Shown here piece by piece: positions 22,170 through 33,290 of a stretch of DNA of 64,000 nt (positions are counted from its first letter, which is position 1; every line of letters starts with the position of its first letter). Source of the stretch: Phytophthora hibernalis (taxonomy: Eukaryota; Oomycota; Peronosporomycetes; Peronosporales; Peronosporaceae); assembly GCA_012656075.1 (NCBI GenBank), contig JAAKBF010000007.1, positions 186,001 through 250,000 of the forward strand, given 5' to 3'. Made by a program: the position numbers and the translations under genes. The notes beneath the pieces are model-generated. The model saw nothing but the letters and a program-made list of their open reading frames with translations. It was not told the DNA's origin and searched no databases.

Positions 22170-24077
22170 GTTGCTGATATGAATCAGTGAGAACTTGAAC
22201 AAGACGAAGAAACAAACACAACCGAATTTGCCACGCGAGAGTCACCTGCAGCAAAAGGAATGAAATCACCTGACGCCGAGATTATCGAGGCAGTGGGAGT
22301 CGAATCACCTGCTAACCAGACTACAGAAGCAGTGGGAGTTGAAGCACCTGCAATTGAGTCTACTAGAGCAGTGGGAGTAACACCTAAACGACGACGTGTG
22401 GGACTCGTGGAGGCACAACCGCGACGTGAACCGCGACCACGTCGAGAGACTAAGAAACCGAAACGATACCAGGACTATCAGTGTTTCCAGGCGATGATAG
22501 ACAAGACCATTGATTAGACTTCACTGGGACACAAAGTGCCTACACCCCGGTCACTGAAAGAAGCCATGAACGAGCCTCATAGAGAACAATGGAAGCAAGC
22601 CCTTGAGCTTGAGTTTGATTCTTTGATTGAGAATGGGACGTGGAAACTCGTACCACTGCCACCTGGGCGAAAAGCTTTGCCCTGTCATTGGGTGCTAGTA
22701 GTAAATTATAACGATGACGGAACTGTCGAGCGATTCAAAGCACGCCTCGTCGCACAAGGCAACCACCAAGAGTATGGGGTTGACTGTGATCAGGTATATG
22801 CACCAGTGGCGCGATTTGAGTCGCTACGCCTAGGTTTGGCTATTGTGACCATATTGGACTATAATATCCACCAAATGGATGTCCATACAGAATTCCTCAA
22901 TGGTACAATGGAAGGAGATCAAACGATCTACATGAGGCAACCTCATGGTTTTGCGAAGCGAGGCTACGAGAATCAAGTCTGTGAACTTTAAAAGAGCATA
23001 TATGGTTTGAAGCAAGCCCCTCGTATCTGGTATAGAGTCCTTCATACCTTCTTGACATCGATGGGTTTTGCACGCTACCACAAAGCGTTTTGCATCTACG
23101 TGCAAAAATGGGAGAAGAATGGCTTATAGTCGTGGTATAAGTTGACGATTTAACGATCATGTCGCGGGATATGAGTCTGATCGACAAGTTCAAAGCAGGG
23201 CTGTCAAATCGGTTCAAAATGAAGGAACTGGGTGACATCCAATGCATTCTGAAAATGGAGGTACATCACAAGAGGGAACAGCGCGTGATGATGATCTCAC
23301 AACGCAAATATATTGCAGAGCTAAACACTAAGTATAATATGGTCAATAGCTCGCCTGTGATGACACCACAAGTTCCAGGCCTGACACTAGAGACAGAAAG
23401 AAAGTTGAGCGCAGAACAGATTGCTGCGCAGCCTTATGACTACAGAGGCATCATTGGATCACTCTAATATTAAATCCGTGGGACAAGACCGGGCATTGCT
23501 AATGCAGTTAGAGAACTGAGTAAGTTTCTATCATGCTACAACCGTACACATTGGGATGCGGCTAGATGGGTACTCAAATACTTGAAAGAAACGTCGACGA
23601 ACGGTCTGTTTTTACGATGGGAAACAGAGAGACGTGACTTACGAAGTGTTCACAGACGCGATCTTTGCGTGTCAACCGAAAGAAATCGAATCCGTTACAG
23701 GCTATGTGATGGTACTAGTGTATCATGGTGTAGTAGCAAATATCGCTCTCGACTGCAGAGGCAACACTCATCGCACTGAGTGAAGGATCCAAAGACAGTG
23801 AGTGGCCATGGCATCTCCTGAACGAGATGGGATTTCCTCAAAGGTTCCCGTGCAAGTATCGTGTGACAGCAATGCTGCCATCAGTATTGTTCGGAAACCA
23901 GAAGGCCAACAAGCACATTGAGATTTAGTTGTTGAGCTTGGCAGGCTCAAGATTGCCTACTGCTCAACCACACAGATCACAGCAGACATTCTTACGAAGG
24001 CACTGCCAACTAAACCGTTATTAAAGCTAAGAGAGAAGATAGGAGATCGAGATCTTGGACTTACCCCTAGTACGTAG
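22170..24077 (+). pseudogene. Copia reverse transcriptase and RNase H
   Basis: A linker with three repeats of a GVEAPA-like motif (22260-22380) precedes RT: MPTPRSLKEAMNEPHREQWK, CHWVLVVNYNDDGTVERFKA, VYAPVARFESLRLGLAI and HQMDVHTEFLNGTMEGD. KSIYGLKQAPRIWY follows an AAA to TAA stop near 22990. At the catalytic box the Tyr of YVDD is a TAA stop (near 23142) followed by VDDLTIM in the same frame. Then FKMKELGDIQCILKMEV, YRGIIGSL and TRPGIANAVRELSKFLS. RNase H ends TTQITADILTKALPTKPLLK with a stop just before the 3' LTR. Confidence 0.9.
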
Positions 24078-24083
24078 TGGGAG

Positions 24084-24464
24084 TATGGAGCGCTCCTGCA
24101 TCTCCGCCAGCGGCGGTAAGACCTCTGTGGGTAGCCGACAGGCTACCCATAAATATGAGAACATGTATGCAACTCCTCCTAAAACAGATATTTGTGGAGG
24201 TTGATCAAGTACTAAGGGAGTTCAGATCACTGAACTCTAGCCCATCTGGGCATACGGAGCAGAGAGTATCCTGCTCCTCCAATCGTGCGATGAGGACTAG
24301 TTGACAGAGAAGCGAAGCGCGTCCGCGGACAAGTTCTGAGGACGAGTTCAGTTTCCAATGTGCCTGCGACTTAGCACTCGTCTAGAGAGCACGTAGATAG
24401 GAAGAACGGTATGAAATACACTGTAGTGAGCCTCCTACAACGTGTTGGTCTTTTCATTTTAACA
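24084..24464 (+). repeat. Copia 3' LTR
   Basis: 381 bp partner of 15790-16175; the first bases (TATGGAGCG) are altered relative to TGTTGAGC. Ends AACA, followed by the CCAAG duplication at 24465-24469. Confidence 0.95.
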
Positions 24465-24478
24465 CCAAGGCGCTGATA

Positions 24479-24723
24479 TTATAGACGAAGCTCCATAGCA
24501 GCTTTGAACTTGTCGTTTTGTTGTAGAACATTGACTCTGTCAGCCTTGTTCGTATTCTTTGCCACCGCGAGCTTACGAGCGGTGCATTTAGCTTCAGCTG
24601 ATCGACGGTCCAGCCACTGTAGTCGTCAGATAGAGGAGAGGGTACAATATGCTTACTACCAGTCTTCTATACGGCAGTCCATCGGCGACTGATACGATCT
24701 TCAGTCATCTCTGGCGACGCCAT
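24479..24723 (-). pseudogene. SAP-like retroelement ORF fragment
   Basis: Reads MASPEMTEDRISRRWTAV, then an in-frame stop, SKHIVPSPLSDDYSGWTVDQ and, after a shift, KLAVAKNTNKADRVNVLQQN, ending AMELRL stop. The GWTVDQLKLxA...A.R.NVL pattern resembles a SAP DNA-binding helix pair. The copia element inserted 15 bp beyond its end. It is probably an N-terminal retroelement protein; the identification is tentative. Confidence 0.4.
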
Positions 24724-24784
24724 GTTCACAGAAACTGCAACAGCAACTCAACGAATCGCTGTGCGCATATTCTGTTTTTAGATC

Positions 24785-25045
24785 TATTTGTGGTCCATCT
24801 CATTTAGTCGTGCCTCGCTGCCAATTTCAGTAGGTTGGCGGAGCTAGGTGTTCATCCTGTATTCAGTTCGTGTAAGCTAACAACTCATTTCAAGCCGTGC
24901 AGTCCGGGATACCCGAAGGTAAACGATACCTATAGGGATTGCCACAGGACACACGTCGCACTGGGTATTCAGTGGTTCTAGACATCATCATTCAGAGAGG
25001 GTCTGGGAGCCCTGGACGAAAAAGGCGTTCACCCGTCTCACCTGG
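24785..25045 (-). repeat. Retroelement block, copy 2 (partner 13975-14255)
   Basis: Reverse complement of copy 1 with scattered substitutions and a short indel. Followed on the minus strand, after 60 bp, by the SAP-like ORF. Confidence 0.7.
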
Positions 25046-25249
25046 TGCGCGAGCCCGAATTCGGTACCAAGGATTGGAACCGCAAAGTGTTTTTATAACG
25101 ATTGGGTCGTAGGGTGCTGAGTTGCTACTGTGTGTTCTACACCAAATTTCCAAAGCGGGTCAACTGAATACCCCAGCCCAATCTCCGGCCAGTCGCGCAA
25201 ACTATTCAATGTCATATTATAGTTTGTATAGCAGGATTCTTCCTTCGGC

Positions 25250-26456
25250 GTGGACTTCAATTCTACCTTTGGTTACGGCAACATGGATGACGGATGGGTA
25301 GTCGATGGCGTTGCGGCCACACAGGCAGCGCCACAGTCATTACTCCAAGCTCAGACACCGTCTTCCGGCCTCTCCACGGACGGGAGGCCACCAATCCGGC
25401 CACCAACGCATCGAGAAGTACCATGTACGCGGGTATCACCATATCCACTGCGGGTCCGGACGCCGCTACAAGTTGGTGTCTCCTCATCGACACCTCTCCG
25501 CGTAGGGCCGCGGACGCAAGAAACACGACCACCTGTTGCTCGGAGGGATTCATCATCACCATTGGCGTCTGTTCAATTCCAGTTGATTGTCAAGCCCATT
25601 GTCAAGACCTCAGTGAGCCAGCGAGAATCGTCGGGTGACACGCTCAGCAACTACCTGGCGAACGACCCGACGTTTCAAGATATACTGACAAGACTGTGGG
25701 AGAAGTTCAGTCATCGCATCAATGGGAGTGAAGTAGGGTGGCGTTTGGTCTGTGGAGATGCCAGCGATGTCCTCGTGGACCACGGTCATGCAGTTCAAGT
25801 ACAACAATCAATCACGTCGTTGACAGTGAGAAGACAGAACACGCCTGGAACCTTTGGGTGACGTCTCGACGTGGGAAGACCGTCAAGCTCATGATTTACG
25901 AATATGGGCTTGCTATCACGAAGGGAGATACCCCGACGCGTTCCAGGTAGCATGTATACGTGCAGCGGAGACCGGCCGCGCGGGTGCGACAGCGGAGCTC
26001 TCTTCGCGATATTGTTGCCCCGCTTCAAGATCATTGGGAGTCGATCTTTACTGTAGAGGCAGTTGTGTGGCGAATGTGGGTAATCATATCACCCGAAACC
26101 TCGATCGTTCTACTTGGAACGATTTAATTTCTGACTCTCCACCGGACTATATTTCACATCTGCTACGCGCGGCAGATTCACAAACCGAGCGACAGTTACC
26201 AACTATGCCAAGGTCAGCTGGAATGGCTCTGAAATGCGTCAATGCATCAGTCGAGGATGACCAGCAACTACGGCAAGATGTCGCGGCTTTGGGAAGACGT
26301 TTGAACGCTCAAGATAGCCCTCTTTCATCACGGAAGGTAATAATTGAGGCATTTATTTACGATGTGGCACCACCTCCAGCAAAAGCTGTGGTTGATCCTC
26401 TTGCAACACTCGAAAGCATTGATTATTCGAATATCAGGAGTAGATGGTTCTTTTGA
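25250..26456 (+). pseudogene. Accessory ORF of the two-gene Tc1/IS630-type transposon
   Basis: Function unknown. Start MDFNSTFGYGNMDDGWVVDG, then TRVSPYPLRVRTPLQ and FQLIVKPIVKTSVSQRESSG in one frame to 25861. HAWNLWVTSRRGKTVKLMIY and YPDAFQVACIRAAETGRAGA follow in other frames, then LISDSPPDYISHLLRAADSQ and DQQLRQDVAALGRRLNAQDS (helical), ending SIDYSNIRSRWFF stop. Its N half is clearly homologous to the minus ORF at 20.85-21.3 kb, which also lies tail to tail with the same transposase. Two frameshifts. No known domain is visible; the recurrence beside the transposase suggests a helper or DNA-binding role (inference). Confidence 0.6.
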
Positions 26457-27500
26457 GGACAGTCTTTAACTCACTACAACGTACTTCTCTCAATAAACCC
26501 CAAGTTTTCTTACGCATCGTTATTCCATGTATAAGGAACGTGCCGCTCTTATGTTGACATTGGCCCAGTCGGATCAAAATGACCTTGTAGCTTCCAACCG
26601 CAATGCTCGAACACTCTTCCCATATAAAATCCTTCAAAGCGGCGAAATGTTTTCACAACAAAGGATAATAAATCACGTCCACTTGACTCGCTGTAGTACC
26701 GCTGGAGCGCCTTCTTGACGTACCGGAACATGTACTCTATTGGGTTGAAGAATGGGCAGTTGGCCGTAAGAAAGATTGGCACGACGCCAATGCTTCTGAG
26801 GAAGTGCACAATCTCTGGATGCCTGTGTATCGACGCACCGTCCAAAATCCACACGGAGTTGGCACTTGGGTATTGTCGTATATTTCCTCTGCTGAAGTAT
26901 AAGAAGATTTGTCAAATTCAACGCGATCAAATGTGCCTTGGGTGTCGAAGTAATCAATCACACCATTGACGCCAATGAAAGCTAATATCGACACCCTAGG
27001 CTTTCGTTGGAAATCGCCACGAAAAGCAAGCGATTTTCCCTTATGTTGCTCAGTTCCTCGATAAATCGAAATACATCTCGTTCCTTGATATGCATTGCAC
27101 GTCTCTGCCAAACTTTCTATGTGAGACCGCGGTCGTGAATTTACGCCACACCGATGCTTTCGAGATATTGATGTGGTGAGCCTTTTGGAAAGCATCCTGC
27201 GCTTCATCGAGATATGCTAGCGGTTTCTGTGAGTACATCTCGCAGAGCCATTGCCTGTGATCTCTAGTATTTTTTTGTCGGAGATGGACTTCGCTCTCTG
27301 AAACGTTCCAGTTGTTTCGTAGACTTGAATCCAATTGCCAATTATTTTTCAATCTTGTTGTACACGCGAGCAAGCTCTTGTCGCGAGTAGCCGAGATAAA
27401 AGAACCCATATAAACAGGAACATACTGTATTAGGATACGCGTGCATTTTTGTAGCTGCTTCCTCCATCTTGCAGGTGCTGTAGAAGAATACACTCAGAGT
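26440..27500 (-). pseudogene. Tc1/IS630-type transposase (DDE_3)
   Basis: Start MEEAATKMHAYPNTVCSCLY, then YSRQELARVYNKIEK (HTH). It continues in pieces: AYLDEAQDAFQKAHHINISK, VSILAFIGVNGVIDYFDTQG, WILDGASIHRHPEIVHFLRS (second catalytic Asp) and CPFFNPIEYMFRYVKKALQR (third acidic residue), ending GWKLQGHFDPTGPMS. Several one-base shifts. It faces the accessory ORF tail to tail with the ends overlapping near 26,440. The same N-terminal module is at 20.64-20.86 kb. Confidence 0.8.
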
Positions 27501-27714
27501 AAATCCTCTAATCATGCAGAATACGATTACTTTAAGAGCTGCATCCGCGTTTACTACATGTAAGACCAAAGTAATGCACATAGACGTACGCTTGGGAGCG
27601 TCTTGTGATCGTCAACACACAGCAACCAGAGGGGCTCTGCAAGCACGCACAGTCTTTCTCCCTCCCTCTTGATCTTAAACTAGGCAACAGCTGCGCAGTG
27701 TTGGATCCGTCGAT

Positions 27715-27995
27715 CACAAACTCACTCGCGCTAGCATGCAAACGTATGGTGCGATGCGTAAATGCATCAGTCATGGTCAGGAAACGTAGTCAGGTTACCT
27801 TGTCAGTGTTTGACGCGGCGCATTGCAGCAGGACCCAACTGTGGTTCCCTGGATGGCACACTCCCTCGTGCTAGCATGCAACATACAATTCAATGAGTAA
27901 GTACAGGACAGTAAGTACATCAAGGCTGGAGAGATGTAATCAGGTTACCTTGCCTTCGACGCGGCGCGTTGCGGCAGGACTCCGCGAATCTCTGG
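27715..27995. repeat. Imperfect direct duplication of about 130 bp
   Basis: 27720-27835 and 27866-27990 share CTAGCATGCAA, TCAGGTTACCTTG and GACGCGGCGC..TGC.GCAGGAC in the same order. It lies between the Tc1-type transposase and gypsy C. No coding frame recognised. Confidence 0.6.
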
Positions 27996-28138
27996 TGTTC
28001 ACATATTTTTTGTTGAATTTTCTGGCCAATCCAGTCATGTCGTTGGTGGATCCGAGATTTGCTGAACCGGGCAAGGTCGGCAAATTCAGCCGAAATTCAC
28101 AATACTAACCTCTTGAACGCAGTGTGTAGGACGGGGAG

Positions 28139-30486
28139 ATGGGAGCACAAGAAGGAAGGCGCGGTGGCAGACGAGGAGACGTGTCGCGTCAGTCGCGTCG
28201 AGCGCAAGGTTGCCTCCTGAAGAGCAGCAGGCACTGGATAAAGTCCGCCGTGATGCTTGGAAGGCACATGCGGCAAAGCGGAAAACAGCCCAAGAAGGGA
28301 AAGAAGAGAATGAATCGTCGGCACTTCAAGATGAGCCGACTCCAGAAGATGATTCCCAGGATGCGCACCAAGCTAACCTGGATCATGACTCCGGAAACAA
28401 CTCTGGAGGTAACCCGAAACCAGTAATGGGACCGAAAGACGGGAGTACATTCCGGATGAACCCGTACAGGCGTCAGGGAGGCGCCGTGAAGAATGAGCCT
28501 CCGGTGGAGGATCGAGAAGCTGACTCTCTTCAGCCGGATGAAGAAGTGGGGATTTGGGTAGAAGCGCCGAAGATGAAACGAGAAGCTCCACTATTGGCTG
28601 TCCAAGAAGAAGTCGTACTCGATGCCGCGGAAGCAGTTCCTGCTGTAGCACTGAGTTTGTCCCCACCGCAAGCTATGGAGTTACTGCCGAAGTTGGAAAT
28701 GAAGCCAAAACCCCGCAGCAGTTCAAATCGGAACCGTCATCGAGGGTGTCCATACCCAGCGAAGCCGGAATAGGTGATCACGCGAGTCTCGCCATTGAAT
28801 CTAACGTCGCTGGAATGAGTGAGGCGCGAGCCAAAGCGTTTATTGCGAATCAAGTGAGAAGTTGGGAACAAGTCCGCGAGGATGAAGTCCTTTCTCTCAA
28901 GGTCGAGTACGCGTGGCCGGCACTCACTCGGGATTTCCAACGATCGTGGACGGCTATTTTAGCTACGTCCAAGTACTTGTACGACAGGGTGGATTCATCC
29001 AGTCCGGAGGGCGTATGGTGAGCTTCACCTAGTGCGATCGGATCTGAGCATCTCTCAAGAGCTCACTGCCATTGTGATTCCACTCAGTATGATGATCCCG
29101 CGTGAATGTGTTGCTCTGACGCAGACATTGCTGTCAGAGTCCGGATTTCGTTTCCGAAACTTGATCCCTGCGTGGTTCCAGTCGGTGTCGTCACGTGCTG
29201 CGCCGAGTCTATTGCGTTCAGTCGTGGAAGACATTCAGCATTTTCTAGCCCTGGAACTTATTGAGTGGCGTGAAGTGGCTGCCGGTGTATCATGTCGAAT
29301 AGTGGTAGCAGATCAAACGGCACCACCGGATCAAGTGTCGGGCGAGATTTCGTCAGGTCAGTAGAAGTGTCCAATCTTGGAGTACCACGCTGAGGATGCG
29401 GATCAAGAGCTACTAATGACGGAATATGAAGTTGGCTTACTGGGTCGCGAATTGGTTTTGCGATTGAGAGTGGTTTCCGACGGGCGAGAAGTCCAAGTGG
29501 GTCGTCAGACAGTGAGCCTCGTCCAAAGCGTCCGCAGCAAGTAGCTCCTCGACCGCCGTCAACGCCGTCGTTGAGTTCATTGTCTTCGTATCATTCGCAG
29601 GAGGAGGTTGGTAGCGCTGTTGCACCGAGCGAACACGCCTCGACAAACGAAGGAATTTTCGTCCAGAGCCTCGGACTCTGTCTCAAGCCTTTGGGACGGC
29701 CGGTGGATCGGATGAGTTGATGTGGAGTGTTGCACAAGATTCAAGATCATTCAGAGAAAGCTCGGCGTCTTCGTCGTTATGGTCCGAAGGCCAAGGGGCG
29801 ATGACTCATATGTCATCGTTCGGATATGGACCCTTGGTGATGACTGCTCTGACTGGAATTATTCCATCTGGTGGAGGTTTCGGATTACAAATCCCTCGAA
29901 CCCTTTTGCCATTGAAACCAGTGCCCGTGACTATTGATGATGTCGAGATGGCAGAATCTGACCACACCATGAGTCGCAGTGAACGTCTCTCCAGGACGTC
30001 GTCTGGACGACGTTCTCCATCCAGACGTACCAATCCAAGACTACCGCCTAGCGAAACACGATCGACCGATCCTAGCGAACTCGTCACCACTCTTCTGAAC
30101 ACTGTGACAACACGTCGGTGAAGTCGTCGAAGTAAAGACGTGCGTCGAGCCGCTCCATTCATTCAGGACGATCAAGTTACGATGCCAGGGGCGTCTCAAG
30201 TCGCGTTGAATGCAATGCGTCAAACGCAAGAAGGTCTGCCGAGAATGGAACTGAAACAAGAAGCTTCGGATGATCGACTAGGTAAATGACTCCGGACAGC
30301 ATTTAATGCCATCCAGATGATCGCGTCGAAGAATGTCTCCCAGAGTGCGCACTCAGATGTGAAAGCTGAAAGACACCCAGTGCCGACTGAGTCGGAACAA
30401 GAAGTCACTGCTCAAACACATGCGGAACAACAGCGACTAATATCCGAAGCCCTTGAAGCAGCTCGCGTGGAAGCCGCACTGATTGA
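28139..30486 (+). pseudogene. Gypsy C gag, N-terminal part
   Basis: MGAQEGRRGGRRGDVSRQSR shifts into LPPEEQQALDKVRRDAWKAH. It is then acidic and polar to 28773, followed in another frame by AGMSEARAKAFIANQVRSWE and EYAWPALTRDFQRSWTAILA. Further pieces are SISQELTAIVIPLSMMIPRE (29.04 kb), FGLQIPRTLLPLKPVPVTID (29.9 kb) and QRLISEALEAARVEAALIER up to 30,486. This long, low-complexity N terminus is typical of the Phytophthora gypsy gag type. Stops near 28772, 29019, 29362, 30119 and 30287. Confidence 0.65.
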
Positions 30487-30872
30487 GCGTCGATAGTGAT
30501 TCCGCGATTTCGTCGAGACGTTCCCGCGGAGTGATACCTGCACAAAGTATAGCTGGAAAGCCATCCTCATCACGCTGTATTCGGCGAATGTCTAGGTCCG
30601 AGTGAGATAGTGAAACGCCCCATGGCACACACCGTCTATCGGCTGACTTTGACGTGATCACCCATTTCAGAGTGGTATATCGAGTATACACAATGAGTGG
30701 ACATCCCTCGATCAGAGGCCTGAACACGTTCAGTACCAGCATTAATGCAATCACTTCCTTCTCAGCCACGTGGTACCGAATCTCAGATTTATTCAGCACA
30801 CGCCGTGTGTAACGTAACCCCGTCATATACTTGACCTAAGACTGCGCAAGCGGCCCACGGGTTGGCATGAGG
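30487..30872 (-). pseudogene. Inverted RNase H segment inside gypsy C gag
   Basis: The minus strand reads HANPWAACAVLGQVYDGV, then RYHVAEKEVIALMLVLNVFR, TRYTTLKWVITSKSA and GFPAILCAGITPRERLDEI. This is the first RNase H (RNase_H_like) block that belongs after PFVIKP in pol. Exactly that block is missing at 36,440-36,470 of the same element. The flanking gag frames stay on the plus strand (EAALIER before, MKEEVTQRWGQQRTEDKAIR after). Confidence 0.85.
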
Positions 30873-32166
30873 ATGAAAGAAGAAGTTACGCAGCGATGGG
30901 GACAGCAGCGAACTGAGGATAAAGCGATTCGGGCAAAAGTGGTTGGTCAAACTGTACTAGATCTGGACGGTCAACTGCATTATATCCAAGAAAAATTCCA
31001 ATTACTTGAGATGAAACGCAGTCGAGAAGGAGAAGCCGCGCGGAATATTCAGCAGTTACAAACCGCGCAGTTGCGTGAAAAGCACGCAGCTCGCATATTG
31101 GCGCAAGCTGCTAAGATGACACCCAATCCTGATTCAGTCATCCAAGTCATACCTGAATCGCTGCAGACTATTATATACCCGGTACCAACCAGTGTGCTGA
31201 AGAACTACACCGGCATATCGCGTGAAGAAGCCAAGGCAGTCAACGCTGATGGTCTCCACTCAGCTCAGTTGGAAGTCGCACTCTCGAATGGAAACTGGGG
31301 TACGACCAAAGAAGTCACCAAGGCCAGCACTACTCAGCCCTAGACGACTAAAGTTAAAGCTGTACCTCAATCCAGAACAGTCATAGTGTCAACAATCGAT
31401 AGTCACACATACAGTGGGCCAACAAGTGAGAGTCATAATGACGATGTGCCACCAATCGAGAGTCACAGCGACGAAGTGCTGAGAATTGAAAATTGAAAAT
31501 CACATTGACGAAGTACCAGAACCTCAAGGATACCCTCTTGAAGAAGCAACCGTAAATTTCTTCTGGTTTGACTTGCCTGCGAAGAGACGAAGTCGCGAGG
31601 ACCACAACCAGAGCTCCAGCGAGGACGTTTCTTTCTTCGTCTCGAAGAGTACCAAGAGCAGAGGACGCCCCAAAATACTGAAAGCCCAGAAACAGAAAGA
31701 AAAACGACAACGAATGACAGACTCGCGCAAGGAGGCCACGAATCTGGTCCAAGGGACATTTGTACCAGTGCCCACACTCTCAAACGTATCGCGAGTGCTG
31801 AAATCTACTTTCAGTTATGAGTCTGCTCTCGAGGTTTTAGCTGGTTTCACCATGAAAACACTGGGCCCCAGAAAACAAGCTATCGCTAAGTTGATTGCCC
31901 TCACGAGTGTGCTCGCGAAGTTAAGTTTGTTTTTACTGAACAATTTGTGGCGAAATGTCTCCGGCTTTTGGATGAGTGAGATCAATCAATCTGTCGGCCA
32001 TCGAGTACCAAGGATTGGAGTATTGTTTAGCCAAGATCAGCTATACGTGATGACACAATATCATGAAGTGATGCAAACTCTGACCGCGGCATCTGACACC
32101 ATGGAGTCGGTTCAATCTACTAATGAAGTAGATTGTGCTGATTCGAGAGTGGTATGCGCCAACTGA
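30867..32166 (+). pseudogene. Gypsy C gag, second part
   Basis: QLHYIQEKFQLLEMKRSREG and ILAQAAKMTPNPDSVIQVIP are open to 31343. A short degenerate stretch with three SH.S.... repeats (IDSHTYS, SESHNDD, IESHSDE) follows. Then a 226-residue frame from 31486 carries ATVNFFWFDLPAKRRSREDH, KSRGRPKILKAQKQKEKRQR (basic) and the hydrophobic LIALTSVLAKLSLFLLNNLW, ending at 32166 next to the inverted gag centre. Confidence 0.6.
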
Positions 32167-32169
32167 TGT

Positions 32170-33290
32170 TCTCCGTCACCCGGTACACTGTCTTGTCAAG
32201 ATCTTTAGCCGTCCGCGTCGGAGTTGGAGACAACACTCGAGGTTCTTGTGCAACGTAAGTTTGATCTACCACTGGCTGAGCCGGTACCGGCATCGCTTCT
32301 GGTTCTTGGTTCTCGAAGTGCACTTGTTTCTCTTCAAGTTCTGGTTTAGTATCACTCTGGGTAATGTAAGCTCGTCCAGATGGCTTAGGCTTGTTAAAGC
32401 GGCCCTGTCGGAGGTTATCCGGCCTGTGATCCCCTGAACCAACGAGAACTCGGAATCTTCATCCTACCACTCCTCCTCATTGTGACAAAGCACGGTTTCC
32501 AAATCGTCAATGCTGTGAAACAATTGACTCTTCAGGCTGGTCTTGACACTCGAATTGAGGTGTTTCCGCACGAACCGCTTGATATGGCGTCCAAGGCTCT
32601 TAGCTGATCGGTTGAATCTCACTTCTGCTTTAGTTGCTGTTGCATTTAGTCGGTAGAAAAACGTTAGAGGGGTTTCCGTCTTCTTCTGCGAGATCGTGTA
32701 GTATCGTTCTGAATTGCACCTTCGACTAGCAGTATTTCGCCTTGAACTCCTTAGAGAGCTTCGCCCAGTCTCGGCTCACATGTTTAGGCAACTGTGAGCG
32801 CCAGTTTTGAGCAGCAGGTAGCAACTTCAGTCTCAGCTCGTACGCTTTCATCCGGTCAGTTGAGCCGCCCTGAATTCCCATCGTCAGAAATCGCTCCCAC
32901 CACCGCATTTTTCTGGAAACTGCGCTTTCTCGTCAAAGTCTTCCAGTGTACTTGAACTCACGTACGGGTGGATCCTCATTGTCGAGCCGCCATCATCCAT
33001 GTTCGTAGTAATCATCGCATTCGTATGCACATCATCCAGGGAGCTGTCCGAGTCATCCGAACTGGAATAACTTTCATCCGAATCTGGATCAGAGTTCGAA
33101 GGGTCGCCACTTTTACGTGCCGGCTTCGGAGGTGGTCTCTTTTTCGGCGGCGGTTTCTTGTCTTCGTTCTTTGGATATTTGCCGTCCTTTGAAGAGGTCA
33201 CCTTAGTCCAAGCCCAAGCCGAATCCGGGTCCGGGATCCCCAATACATCACCACGAAAACGCAGATCGAAACGAGTTTTGTTAAGGATGC
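32170..33290 (-). pseudogene. Inverted centre of gypsy C gag (capsid core)
   Basis: On the minus strand, from 33.2 kb down: an acidic serine stretch, STMRIHPYVSSSTLEDFDEK, RWWERFLTMGIQGGSTDRMK, NWRSQLPKHVSRDWAKLSKE, then after a shift SERYYTISQKKTETPLTFFY, GRHIKRFVRKHLNSSVKTSL and DLETVLCHNEEEW, ending near TVYRVTENISWRIPL. This is the capsid region that should sit between gag part two and the zinc knuckle at 33.3 kb. Both neighbours are on the plus strand in the correct order, so it is an in-place inversion. Confidence 0.82.

Larger units (their letters stand above)
15790..24464 (+). mobile_element. Complete Ty1/copia retrotransposon with nested insertions
   Basis: Two direct LTRs (15790-16175 and 24084-24464) enclose gag, protease, GAG-pre-integrase, integrase, RT and RNase H in copia order. 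A 5 bp target duplication CCAAG lies at 15785-15789 and 24465-24469. The 8.7 kb length is inflated by a pogo transposon (17734-19474) and by the MITE-like and Tc1-derivative insertions (19.9-21.4 kb). A purine-rich tract GTGGGAG precedes the 3' LTR. Many stops inactivate it, among them a stop in place of Tyr in the RT YVDD box. Confidence 0.95.

Noticed and set aside
15785..24469. First impression that 15.8-24.5 kb holds several unrelated elements
   Set aside because: The matching LTRs and CCAAG on both sides show one copia element with later insertions inside.
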